Assembly: GCA_963700865.1 (NCBI GenBank)
Contig: CAVOZC010000002.1
Span: 334,508-398,507, forward strand
Source of the DNA: CAVOGJ01 sp963700865
Lineage (GTDB): Bacteria; Planctomycetota; Planctomycetia; Pirellulales; Pirellulaceae
Direction of reading: 5' to 3'
Length of the DNA stretch: 64,000 nt
A model generated the notes under the pieces. That model saw only the letters and a program-made list of their open reading frames with translations, did no database searches and was not told the origin of the DNA. Made by a program: the position numbers and the translations under genes. This document shows, piece by piece, positions 21,301 to 28,733 of this stretch. The stretch's first letter is position 1. Every line of letters starts with the position of its first letter.

Positions 21301-21556
21301 GAGCATCGATCGACTCGTATTGGGTTATAAGAACGGGTCGGTCGTGGCGGCTGATATCCTGGATTGGAAAACCGATCCGGTGGCCGATGAGACGGAGCGG
21401 TTGGCTCAAGCCACGACGTATGCCGGACAACTCGCCGCTTACCGATCGGCCATCCGTTCCATGTTTGATGTGCCGGACGCCCGCATCCGAACTCGGCTGG
21501 TCTTTCTGAGGGCGGGCGCTGTCGAGTCGATCGGTCCGCCAGTTGACGCCCGTTAG
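18347..21556 (+). CDS. AddA-like UvrD-family helicase with C-terminal RecB-type nuclease
   Basis: A double-strand-break repair helicase-nuclease of 1,069 residues. Helicase motifs: Walker A ASAGSGKT (24-31), Ia TTFTRKAAGEI, II LLLDEFQDTS (near 360), III VGDTKQAIYGWRGG (near 397), V MTIHQSKGLEFDTVVL (near 680) and VI LYVAMTRAKRAL (near 757). The C-terminus has the PD-(D/E)XK nuclease pieces: GSLVHTWLEH, then GSIDRLVLG and DILDWKTD (near 1002), followed by QLAAYR. This order fits AddA of the AddAB/RexAB type rather than plain UvrD. No AddB-like partner is present next to it; the neighbour instead is the CPBP protease, with a TAATG overlap. The ATG at 18347 comes directly before a short basic leader; the frame upstream is the protease region. 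Confidence 0.9.
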   Translation: MAKSKVAEPGREATMPGQHVVILASAGSGKTHQLSSRYLRLIQRGQPLDRILATTFTRKAAGEILDRVLLRLAKSVVSEPDRHQLCEDLAQDVAVEKLRELLVELTRNLHRIRISTLDAYFGQVARTFGLELGLPADWTILDAHDDQRVRRQAITELLSHQSERARQLMHLLTKGDAQRAVTSMLLETVNEVYELYQESSVDGHAAWKWIPERPLLTAAQQAAALRAFAAVVLPKDSLQKPHQAALVSAEAGDWEGFASKGLAKALLHEGTYYKWKISDELKAVYQPFLDMARAEAVNRLVRQTRGACELAGVFGEIYDPLKIDEGAILFNDVPQYLSRLAERPPPRQMAYRMDSQIDHLLLDEFQDTSVSQWETLLPLAKRITLYQDQSHSFFCVGDTKQAIYGWRGGQADILENMDRQLPHITVDQLNDSRRSSPVIIAAVNQVFENRLQHSNLGPYQQGFESWVFPHHTTTRDTSGYVCLEVADADEDDVSGPLAHAARRVRELYERAPGHSIGVLVRRNQTVGELIYQLREQQVPASEEGGNPLTDSAAVQQLLALLHFVDHPCDSLARFHFASGPLGPALSLSPLAQAEPARTITEFVRDIRRELLDRGYGPCVAEWARSLTSSCSSRELLRMSQLVDMAYDYQSRATLRTSDFVRYVQTQRVADPSTASVRVMTIHQSKGLEFDTVVLTALEQTMVKPRKFAVQRCPETFRPWRICRYAGESTQSLLPAEMRAVYDEDVRRNTHEYLCSLYVAMTRAKRALYMIVAPDSAKSDRRTTAGLLRATLAAGTQAKAGTIMFAAGEREWYEPEGTAEALGSAPATHATRRPRRLRLKDPAADSPTARPTVLPSPASHGSPGPIALFSSRRQEALHFGSLVHTWLEHIEWLAAPLTSERLREIARHRGFSRVDLEKAVPEFLGMLARPAVGGLLEEAEYLRDFHEWFAPHVPADGRSSLPVGVRLEVRNEQRIVYRSQGQVMTGSIDRLVLGYKNGSVVAADILDWKTDPVADETERLAQATTYAGQLAAYRSAIRSMFDVPDARIRTRLVFLRAGAVESIGPPVDAR

Positions 21557-21598
21557 CGTGATCGGTCGGCCCGGTTGTGCGTCCGATCGTCCGGTGGG

Positions 21599-22351
21599 TC
21601 AATCGTAGTCCTGTTCCGGTTCCGCCCACACAATGGCGTTGCCTTCTTCGTCGATATCGACGTGGATAACATTCGATCGGCAGCACACGGGACAGTCCTC
21701 CACATAGGTCTGCTGGGTTCCCTGGGACACATCGATGGGAATCACGATCTCTTCACCACATGCGTCACAGATGTAGCGGCCATCTGTCGCGGAACTGCGA
21801 TACGGATTGAGCGTGGTGCAATCGAGAAAGACGTAGGGAGACTCGGCGATACGTCGAAAACCAAGCTGTTTCCACTCTTCCATCCGCAAGTCGAGTGACT
21901 CCTCGATCGCGACGGCCAAGCCACCCGGACAGAAGAGGACGACGCCGGTTTGCAGCAGTTGCAGCCGCAAGGTCGTTTGGTCGAATGCCGCTTGCGTTTG
22001 GATATCCTCGACCAATAGCAGATTGTCCCAGCTGGGTGCGATGTGATCGAATTCCTCGCGCGGTTCGCCCTGCTCGTCAAATAGAATCGTGTGTATGTCC
22101 GAGAGAAGGGCGGAAGCCGAATCGCACACCAGCAGCAAGGGCTGACCTTGATTGATGGCCGTCGTTGTGTTCACGAGCAAGAGGTCGACGGTGCCCACCA
22201 CGTTCTCGTCCAAATCGCGGGCACTTCCCTTGATCGTGTGCACGTAATCATTGGGAGTGGTCCAAGGGGCGAGTCTCGCGGTGAGCGAGAACTCGACCGT
22301 ACCATCAAATTCGTTCCCTGCCATGTGATGACTCACTCGGGCTGCAACCAT
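21599..22351 (-). CDS. GNAT-like domain fused to a CPXCG-type zinc ribbon
   Basis: The last 60 residues match the Cys-rich CPXCG family: CDACGEEI, a DVSQGTQQTYVEDC stretch, CPVCCRSN and VHVDIDEEGN. The pairs CxxC and CxxCC probably hold zinc; the usual CPYCG is CDACG here. The first 190 residues precede it in the same frame. Their last part (LLLVEDIQTQAAFDQTTLRLQ and EEWKQLGFRRI with a following YVFLD) has the rhythm of a GNAT acetyltransferase, though the pyrophosphate loop is not obvious; this is an inference. I chose the ATG at 22351 because it lies 31 bases after the stop of the upstream nuclease gene; upstream ATGs would overlap that gene. The pair looks like an operon. Confidence 0.7.
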   Translation of the reverse strand: MVAARVSHHMAGNEFDGTVEFSLTARLAPWTTPNDYVHTIKGSARDLDENVVGTVDLLLVNTTTAINQGQPLLLVCDSASALLSDIHTILFDEQGEPREEFDHIAPSWDNLLLVEDIQTQAAFDQTTLRLQLLQTGVVLFCPGGLAVAIEESLDLRMEEWKQLGFRRIAESPYVFLDCTTLNPYRSSATDGRYICDACGEEIVIPIDVSQGTQQTYVEDCPVCCRSNVIHVDIDEEGNAIVWAEPEQDYD

Positions 22352-22382
22352 GGGTGACCAGACCGCGACGGTCCCGATATCT

Positions 22383-23783
22383 TTATTCCAGGTCGACTGC
22401 CGAGCAATAGGCCGGTACGTCGACATCCCATTGACTCTTGCGCAGGGCCTTGGCCAGCGACTGAGAAGACGGTTCTTCTCCATGAGTCAGGAAGGTTCGC
22501 CGAGGCTGACGATGGATCGCCGTGGCCCAGCGCAACAGGGCATCCCGATCGGCGTGGCCCGAGAAGCCGAAAATCCGCGCAACGTTGGCCTTGACGGAAT
22601 GCTCCTGCCCATGAATTCGGACGAACGGTTTGCCGTCCAGAATGAGCCGGCCCAAGGTGCCTTGCCCCTGGTAGCCGACAAAAAGGAGCGTATTGAGCGG
22701 ATTGGAGATGTTGTTTTTAAGATGGTGCTTGATGCGACCCGCCGTACACATGCCCGATGTCGACATGATGATGGCGGGTCCATCAACCCGATTGATCGAT
22801 TTCGATTCTTCCGTGGTGCGCACCATATGCAGTCCCGGAAATCGCAAGGGAGGAATGCCCGAACTGATTCTTTGCCATGTTGCTTCGTCGTAAGCATCTC
22901 GATGATTCCGAAATATCTCAGTCACATCGACCGCCATGGGGCTATCGAGAAAAATCGGCACATCGGGCAATCGCCGGGCATGCACCAGGCCGCTGAGGTG
23001 ATACATCAGTTCCTGAGCCCGCTCGACAGCGAACGTGGGAATAATCACCTTGCCGCCGCGCTTCAGCGTGGCAGCACAAATGTCATGCAACTGGGTCTCG
23101 ACATCACCCGCGTCCGCGTGATTTCGATCTCCGTAGGTTGATTCCATAATAAGATAGTCGGCAACTTCGACAGGCTGCGGATCGCGAATCAGCGGTTTGC
23201 CCCATTGCCCAATGTCGCCGGAAAAAACGAGCTGGCGTGTTTCGCCCGTTGAGGTCCGCACGCTCAGTCGCAGGGTGGCCGAGCCGAGAATGTGGCCTGC
23301 CTCCTGGAAGATCACCGAGACTCCCTCAAGCAAGTCAATCGGTGTGTTGTAAGGAACGCCGTCGAGCAACCTCACGGCAGCAATCGCGTCCTGGTCGTCA
23401 TAGAGAGGCTCGTACGGATGCGGGCTGACATGCCCCTGCTTTTTATGCCTTTTCTGCTTGTATTTAACATCTTCCATTTGAATATGCGCCGCGTCCTTGA
23501 GCATGATCTCCGTCAGATCGACGGTCGGAAGCGTGGCGACGATACGTCCCTTAAAGCCTTGCCGTACCAGCCGCGGTAGCAATCCCACGTGGTCGATATG
23601 CGCATGGGTGATAATGACCAGATCGATGCTCGATGCTTCCAAGGGGCAGTTGTCCCAATTGCGGTGCTCGAACTCGCGCTCTTGAAACATGCCGCAGTCG
23701 ATGAGGATCCGCCGCCCACTGATTTCGAGGCAATAGCGCGAGCCCGTGACCTGCCGATTGGCTCCCAGGAAATGCAGCTTCAC
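22383..23783 (-). CDS. Beta-CASP metallo-beta-lactamase RNA nuclease
   Basis: A 466-residue member of the CPSF73/RNase J-like group that cuts RNA with two zinc ions. The metal motif HAHIDH is at residues 60-65, followed by GHILGS, SGDIGQWG and ESTYGDR. The beta-CASP part has IIPTFAVERAQEL, FLDSPMAVDVTEIF and STSGMCTAGRIKHHL, and the C-terminal motif FSGHAD and a final THGE histidine complete the site. The length and motif order fit the bacterial YSH1-like exonucleases rather than RNase J itself, which is longer. The ATG gives MKLHFLGANRQVTGS, the standard opening. It lies upstream of the zinc-ribbon gene on the same strand. Confidence 0.92.
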   Translation of the reverse strand: MKLHFLGANRQVTGSRYCLEISGRRILIDCGMFQEREFEHRNWDNCPLEASSIDLVIITHAHIDHVGLLPRLVRQGFKGRIVATLPTVDLTEIMLKDAAHIQMEDVKYKQKRHKKQGHVSPHPYEPLYDDQDAIAAVRLLDGVPYNTPIDLLEGVSVIFQEAGHILGSATLRLSVRTSTGETRQLVFSGDIGQWGKPLIRDPQPVEVADYLIMESTYGDRNHADAGDVETQLHDICAATLKRGGKVIIPTFAVERAQELMYHLSGLVHARRLPDVPIFLDSPMAVDVTEIFRNHRDAYDEATWQRISSGIPPLRFPGLHMVRTTEESKSINRVDGPAIIMSTSGMCTAGRIKHHLKNNISNPLNTLLFVGYQGQGTLGRLILDGKPFVRIHGQEHSVKANVARIFGFSGHADRDALLRWATAIHRQPRRTFLTHGEEPSSQSLAKALRKSQWDVDVPAYCSAVDLE

Positions 23784-23987
23784 GTGGTTTCTCTCCCGTA
23801 TGGACTTATCCGCGACAAACAGGCACGATAGTCTATGTGATCACGCTCACAGCTCACAGGTCGGACTGGGGCCCGCATCCCCGCGACGGTCGGGCAGGGA
23901 AGTTTACCCTTGCTTGCTACCCAGTCGCTACCGTCGGTGGTCCGGATTTTCAGTCAGCTCCCCGGACAGCAAGCGGACGTTCCCATC
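23784..23987. promoter_or_regulatory. Divergent promoter interval
   Basis: The 204 bases separate the minus-strand nuclease from the plus-strand SDR gene, so both promoters should lie here. No clear -35/-10 pair or operator is obvious. Confidence 0.35.
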
Positions 23988-25028
23988 ATGTTGCCCGATT
24001 CGTTACTCTCTGGTCGCTTGCCGCTGCCTTTGCTGGTGACAGGACTCACGGGCGTCGCGGGATTCAACGCCTTCGCCTACTTTCGGCGACAATTTCCTCA
24101 CCGGGTGTTTGCCATCCGACAGGAGAATAATTGGCCTTTGAGCGGCCCGGGTGTCTTGCCTTGTGATGCGGAGGATCGGCAGAGGCTGGAACAACTCTTC
24201 GACGAGCATCGTTTTGCGTCCGTGCTGAATTGCGCGGGAAACTGCGCGCTCAAATCGTGCGAGCTTGACCCCGAGATGGCTTTCCGGATCAATCTGCAGG
24301 GCGTTCGTAACCTCTTGGACGTGGTCCACGACCGGCCGGTGCGGTTTGTGCACGTATCGATCGATCTCGTATTTTCCGGCAGAGGGCAGGGGGGGCATCT
24401 GGAGCAAGATTGGACCGACCCGGTAACCGTCTATGGCAAGTCCATGGCGGCGGCGGAGCATCTGGTGCAGTTGGCGTGCCCCGCTGCGTGTCTACTCAGA
24501 ATTTCCCTCCCGATGGGCGTCAGTTACAGCGGACACGCCGGAGCCATCGATTGGATACAGTCTCGATTCAAGGCGGACAAACCCGCGACCTTGTATTACG
24601 ACGAGATTCGCACGCCGACCTATACGGATTGCCTGAATCGTGTTTTTCATTGTGCGTTGCAGAGTGATTGGGCTGGCCTGTTTCATGCCGGCGGACATCG
24701 ACGATTGAGCCTGTACCAGATCGCACAAATTATTAACCGCCTGGGCGGCTACGATCCGGACCTGTTGATCGGCTGCTATCGTCGTGAAGCCGGTCCGTTA
24801 CCTCCCCGCGCCGGCAACGTGACGCTCGATTCGGCCAAGCTGGAGGACTGCCTAGGGCATCCCCCATTCGATCCCTGGCCCTTTCATGAGCATCATGTTC
24901 CCGTGGATCGCCGTTGGCATTACGAACGCCCCGCGCACGAGTCAGGATCGCCGACGTTTCTCGCCCAGATGCTGTATCATCATCCGGCACAGCTCTCCTG
25001 GCTGTCCGCGGCATGGCCGCGGTCGTGA
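23988..25028 (+). CDS. RmlD-like extended SDR protein lacking the catalytic lysine
   Basis: About 346 residues resembling dTDP-4-dehydrorhamnose reductase. The NAD(P)-binding start is LLVTGLTGVAGFNAFAYF (GxxGxxG). NCAGNCALKSCELDPEMAFRINLQGVRNLLDV matches the family substrate region, and FVHVSIDLVFSG corresponds to the STDYVFDG block. The active-site motif reads VYGKSMAAAEH: the usual YGKSK/YGRTK has methionine where the catalytic lysine belongs. A later DEIRTPTYTDCL segment is also family-like. The ATG at 23988 precedes the first beta strand by about 12 residues; the in-frame start at 23910 would add an unlikely leader. Downstream by 55 bases is a glycosyltransferase on the same strand, so a role in sugar or lipid-linked sugar metabolism is likely but not proven. 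Confidence 0.8.
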   Translation: MLPDSLLSGRLPLPLLVTGLTGVAGFNAFAYFRRQFPHRVFAIRQENNWPLSGPGVLPCDAEDRQRLEQLFDEHRFASVLNCAGNCALKSCELDPEMAFRINLQGVRNLLDVVHDRPVRFVHVSIDLVFSGRGQGGHLEQDWTDPVTVYGKSMAAAEHLVQLACPAACLLRISLPMGVSYSGHAGAIDWIQSRFKADKPATLYYDEIRTPTYTDCLNRVFHCALQSDWAGLFHAGGHRRLSLYQIAQIINRLGGYDPDLLIGCYRREAGPLPPRAGNVTLDSAKLEDCLGHPPFDPWPFHEHHVPVDRRWHYERPAHESGSPTFLAQMLYHHPAQLSWLSAAWPRS

Positions 25029-25082
25029 CTCCTGATCTCTCTTGAAATTTCGTCCAGCATTCTTTCATGCAAGCGTCCTCTT

Positions 25083-25802
25083 ATGCATCCACTGCTCGTC
25101 GGTCTGGCCACCTATAATGAACGTGAGAACCTGCCACGGCTGACCGAGTCGCTCTTTCGCGTTCAGCCGCGGTGCGACCTGCTCATTGTCGATGACCATT
25201 CGCCCGACGGCACAGGAGCCTGGTGCGACGAGGTGGCAAAAAGAGACTCCCGTGTGCATGTGATCCATCGGCCTGGGAAAGCCGGATTGGGAACGGCCAC
25301 GCTCGAGATCATCCGCTACGCGGTCGAGCACGAATACCACTGGCTGATCACGCTCGACGCTGATCTGAGCCACGATCCGGTCGACATCGAGCGCATGCTG
25401 ACGGCGATTCAGAGCCATCCGGACCTGGATGTCGTGGTCGGGTCCCGTTACGTGGTCGGTGGACGCATCGTCGGTTGGCCGTGGCATCGGCGACTGATCA
25501 GCCGCCTGGTCAACTGGACGGCACACTGGGGATTGGGGCTGCCCGTTCGCGACTGTAGCGGTGCGTTTCGCTGTTATCGGGTTGCCGCCTTGGCCAACGT
25601 CAACTGGTGTACCTTGCGTTCTCGGGGGTATTCGATCTACGAAGAGACGCTGGTCGAACTTCACCGCCGCGGCGCCCGGATGGTGGAAACGCCGATTACG
25701 TTTTCCGATCGCGCGCACGGCGCGACGAAGGCCGGCCTGAGGGAAATGATAACGTCGGCGTGGCAACTACTGCGGCTGCTGATGAGCCGCCTGGTGGGAT
25801 AG
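25083..25802 (+). CDS. Polyprenol-phosphate mannosyltransferase-like GT2 glycosyltransferase (DPM1-like)
   Basis: A soluble 239-residue GT-A family protein. The nucleotide-sugar and metal motifs are IVDDHSPDGT (Asp37-Asp38) and LDADLSHDP (Asp92 and Asp94), and the acceptor block SGAFRCYR follows. It opens with GLATYNERENL and closes with FSDRAHGATKAG, all as in dolichol-phosphate mannose synthases and their bacterial counterparts. There is no C-terminal membrane domain, so it is the short DPM1 form. The enzyme is expected to transfer a hexose to undecaprenyl phosphate at the inner face of the membrane. It follows the SDR gene by 55 bases. Confidence 0.9.
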   Translation: MHPLLVGLATYNERENLPRLTESLFRVQPRCDLLIVDDHSPDGTGAWCDEVAKRDSRVHVIHRPGKAGLGTATLEIIRYAVEHEYHWLITLDADLSHDPVDIERMLTAIQSHPDLDVVVGSRYVVGGRIVGWPWHRRLISRLVNWTAHWGLGLPVRDCSGAFRCYRVAALANVNWCTLRSRGYSIYEETLVELHRRGARMVETPITFSDRAHGATKAGLREMITSAWQLLRLLMSRLVG

Positions 25803-26062
25803 GCATCTTGCCTGTCATTTGCAGGGTCGTGGTAGTCGCCAGACCTTGCAGATGGCGGTAGCCCGAATCGACCGAGCAGACCGCCTGAGCGGTAAATCCG
25901 TTCTGATCGGCCGGAACCTGTTCCGTGGGCATGGCTCGCAGGCCGGCGATTTCCACGGCGGACCATGTCATGTGCTACGTTTTCCGAGCGGCATTCCCGG
26001 CCGCTCGGTCCGCGCCCCGCGGAGCCGCCTGCCCCATCTCCCTCCGCGACAAGACAATTACG

Positions 26063-28153
26063 ATGCAAGAACAGACTCGACTGCGTTGGCTCGTGTGGAT
26101 TTTCGCAGCCACGATTTTTGTGAGTGCCTTTCTGGTCTTTCAGGTCCAGCCGATCATCAGCAAGACGATTTTGCCGTGGTTTGGGGGCAGCCCGGCGGTC
26201 TGGACGACTTGCATGCTGTTCTTCCAAGTCGTGTTGTTCGCCGGCTACACTTACGCCCACCTCCTCAATAAACTGCCACCGCGGTGGCAATTGGTCGTAC
26301 ATATCGGCATGTTGGCAGGAGCCCTGCTGCTCTTGCCGATCACGCCGAGCGGTGCCTGGAAGCCGCAACCGGACGCCGAGCCGACTTGGCGGATCCTTCT
26401 ACTCCTGGCCGCCAACGTGGGTCTGCCTTACTTTTTGCTGTCTGCCACGGGGCCGCTGGTTCAAGCCTGGTTTGCCCGCACGTGCGGCGGTCGGTCGCCC
26501 TACCGGTTGTACGCTTTGTCGAATATCGGGTCCCTGGCTGCCCTTTTGAGTTACCCGTTCCTGGTCGAACCGGCCATGAATACCCGCTTGCAGGGAAGTC
26601 TTTGGTCAATCGGGTTTGGCCTGTTCGCACTGCTTTGCGCCAGCTGCGCTTTTCGCATGCTCCGCAATGGCAAGCGTGCCTTACGCGAAGCGGCTGCCGA
26701 GGGGCAAACGTGCGAAGCCGACCCGACGGATGTGGCTCCCACATGGGGTCAGCGGTTGTCGTGGTTGCTACTGCCCGCGTTCGCTTCGATCATGCTACTG
26801 GCCACGACAAATCATGTTTGTCAGGACGTGGCGGTGATTCCCTTCTTATGGATCCTGCCGCTCAGCCTGTACCTCGCCACGTTCATTATTTGCTTTGATA
26901 GCGAGGGCTGGTATTGGCGAAGCGCGTATGGTTTGGGAACGATGCTGACGGTAGTTGGGGTGAGCCTCATGATGCTGACCGGTCTGTACCCGCCGCTGTT
27001 TCTCGAAGTCGGGATTTACTTCGCGGCCATGTTCTTCGTGTGCATGCTCTGCCACGGTGAGTTGGTGCGGCGGAAGCCGACGCCTCAATATTTGACCAGT
27101 TTCTATCTGATGAGTTCTGCCGGTGGCGCCGTGGGCGGGCTGTTCGTCGCGGTGGTGTGCCCGGCCATTTTTTATAACTACTTCGAGCTAAATCTGGGGC
27201 TGTTGATCGGATTCCTCTTCGGGGCGGTCGTGTACTTCGGCAGTCTTGCCCCCGCGGACGTCGGGCGGATGTCGAAGTGGCGAATCGCCACGGCCGGTTT
27301 GGTTTTTCTGGCGTTGCTCGGCGTGATCCGCGCCCAATTGGGAGCGGCCCCCATGGGACACATGGCGATTGCCCGTAATTTTTATGGCGTCATCACGGTG
27401 GACGAACGCCATACCGACGATTCGCAGCGGCGGGGGCGTGTCATGGTGCATGGGCGGATCGTGCATGGTTTTCAGTATGCGGCGCCCGAAAAGCGACATG
27501 TGGCCACCAAGTACTTCGCTCCGGAAAGCGGCATCGGTACGACTCTGACGCGTTTCCCACGTACAGGACCCCTGCGAGTCGGCGTCATCGGACTGGGCGT
27601 GGGCACCATTGCCACCTACGGCAAACCAGGAGATTACTACCGGTTTTATGAAATCAATCCGATCGTGATTGATATGGCCAAGAAATACTTCACATACCTG
27701 GACGATTGTCAGGCCAAGGTCGACGTCGTCCTCGGCGATGGCCGCTTGTCGCTCGAGAGTGAACCTGATCAGCACTTCGATGTGCTCATTCTGGATGCGT
27801 TCAGTGGCGATGGCGTCCCCACGCACCTGCTGACGCAGGAAGCCATCGATATCTATCTGCGGCACCTCAATCCGGGGGGCGTCCTGGCCGCAAACATCAG
27901 CAATCGGCGAGTCGATTTGCGGGGGGTCTTTACTCGCCTGGCCGAGTACGCTGATCTGCAACCCATCGAGATTATTGCCGAGGCGAGTGGTGAGGAGGGA
28001 CTTTCCAGTTCGCACTGGATGCTCGGCACCCGCAACCAGCAATTCATCAGCGACGATGTGGTGCAGGCCGCCGCGGTGGGGATGCAAGGACGGTATGCCC
28101 ACATTCCCCTCTGGACTGACGAATACACGAATTTGCTGCAGGTGCTCAAGTAA
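26063..28153 (+). CDS. Polytopic membrane protein fused to a spermidine-synthase-like domain
   Basis: About 696 residues. The N-terminal part has some 11-12 hydrophobic helices, beginning with LVWIFAATIFVSAFLVFQVQPIISKTILPWFGG. From residue 490 the Rossmann methyltransferase fold of the spermidine synthase family begins: GVIGLGVGTIATYG (near 506), YEINPIVIDMAKKYF, VVLGDGRLSLE, LDAFSGDGVPTHL and GGVLAANISN. The arrangement is the common bacterial fused MFS/spermidine synthase type. Proteins like this are not proven to make polyamines. The ATG at 26063 follows a weak site, and the open frame from 25925 is less likely. A tandem repeat starts right after the stop. Confidence 0.85.
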   Translation: MQEQTRLRWLVWIFAATIFVSAFLVFQVQPIISKTILPWFGGSPAVWTTCMLFFQVVLFAGYTYAHLLNKLPPRWQLVVHIGMLAGALLLLPITPSGAWKPQPDAEPTWRILLLLAANVGLPYFLLSATGPLVQAWFARTCGGRSPYRLYALSNIGSLAALLSYPFLVEPAMNTRLQGSLWSIGFGLFALLCASCAFRMLRNGKRALREAAAEGQTCEADPTDVAPTWGQRLSWLLLPAFASIMLLATTNHVCQDVAVIPFLWILPLSLYLATFIICFDSEGWYWRSAYGLGTMLTVVGVSLMMLTGLYPPLFLEVGIYFAAMFFVCMLCHGELVRRKPTPQYLTSFYLMSSAGGAVGGLFVAVVCPAIFYNYFELNLGLLIGFLFGAVVYFGSLAPADVGRMSKWRIATAGLVFLALLGVIRAQLGAAPMGHMAIARNFYGVITVDERHTDDSQRRGRVMVHGRIVHGFQYAAPEKRHVATKYFAPESGIGTTLTRFPRTGPLRVGVIGLGVGTIATYGKPGDYYRFYEINPIVIDMAKKYFTYLDDCQAKVDVVLGDGRLSLESEPDQHFDVLILDAFSGDGVPTHLLTQEAIDIYLRHLNPGGVLAANISNRRVDLRGVFTRLAEYADLQPIEIIAEASGEEGLSSSHWMLGTRNQQFISDDVVQAAAVGMQGRYAHIPLWTDEYTNLLQVLK

Positions 28154-28182
28154 CGTGAACGTGGCAGAGTGGTCTCGGGACC

Positions 28183-28590
28183 GACTGTGGCAAGATGCCC
28201 CAGCCACGTTTTGGAGTGCGGCGATGCTACGCCGCTCTGGCCGGCATGTGATCCGCATGTTGACCAGTCTTGGCGGCTGTGAGCCTGTCTCGTCCTCGGC
28301 GCGGACGGACTGTGGCAAGATGCCCCAGCCACGTTTTGGAGTGCGGCGATGCTACGCCGCTCTGGCCGGCATGTGATCCGCATGTTGACCAGTCTTGGCG
28401 GCTGTGAGCCTGTCTCGTCCTCGGCGCGGACGGACTGTGGCAGGATGCCCCAGCCACGTTTTGGAGTGCGGCGATGCTACGCCGCTTTGGCCGGCATGTG
28501 ATCCGCATGTTGACCAGTCTTGGGGGCTGTGAGCCTGTCTCGTCCTCGGCACGGACGGACTGTGGCAAGATGCCCCAGCCACGTTTTCGC
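28183..28590. repeat. 125-bp hairpin tandem repeat (3.3 copies)
   Basis: Units start with GACTGTGGCAAGATGCCCCAG at 28183, 28308, 28433 (one change, AGG for AAG) and 28558 (partial, ends near 28588), an exact period of 125 bases. Each unit has a GTGGC...GCCAC hairpin and a second one, GCGGCG-ATGCTA-CGCCGC. The first hairpin and its CCCCAGCCACG tail match the repeat cluster at 820-1072. The array lies between the stop of the fused membrane protein and the DUF1598 gene. The minus-strand frames across it are repeat by-products. Confidence 0.95.
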
Positions 28591-28733
28591 GGCCGCAGTC
28601 CCTGATCGGTGCTCCGCAAAACACCGCCCTTTCGGCCAAGTTTGACAGCCGAGGGACCACTATGCCAAAGTAACGTTCGTCGATGGCCATGCCATCATCC
28701 TGCGAATCAGCTTGGCGATGGGAGGGGGGAAAC

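Noticed and set aside
27188..28318. Minus-strand open frame of 376 codons reaching into the hairpin repeats
   Set aside because: It mirrors the spermidine-synthase-like gene and then the non-coding repeat.
28183..28590. CRISPR array
   Set aside because: The whole 125-bp period is repeated, with no variable spacer.
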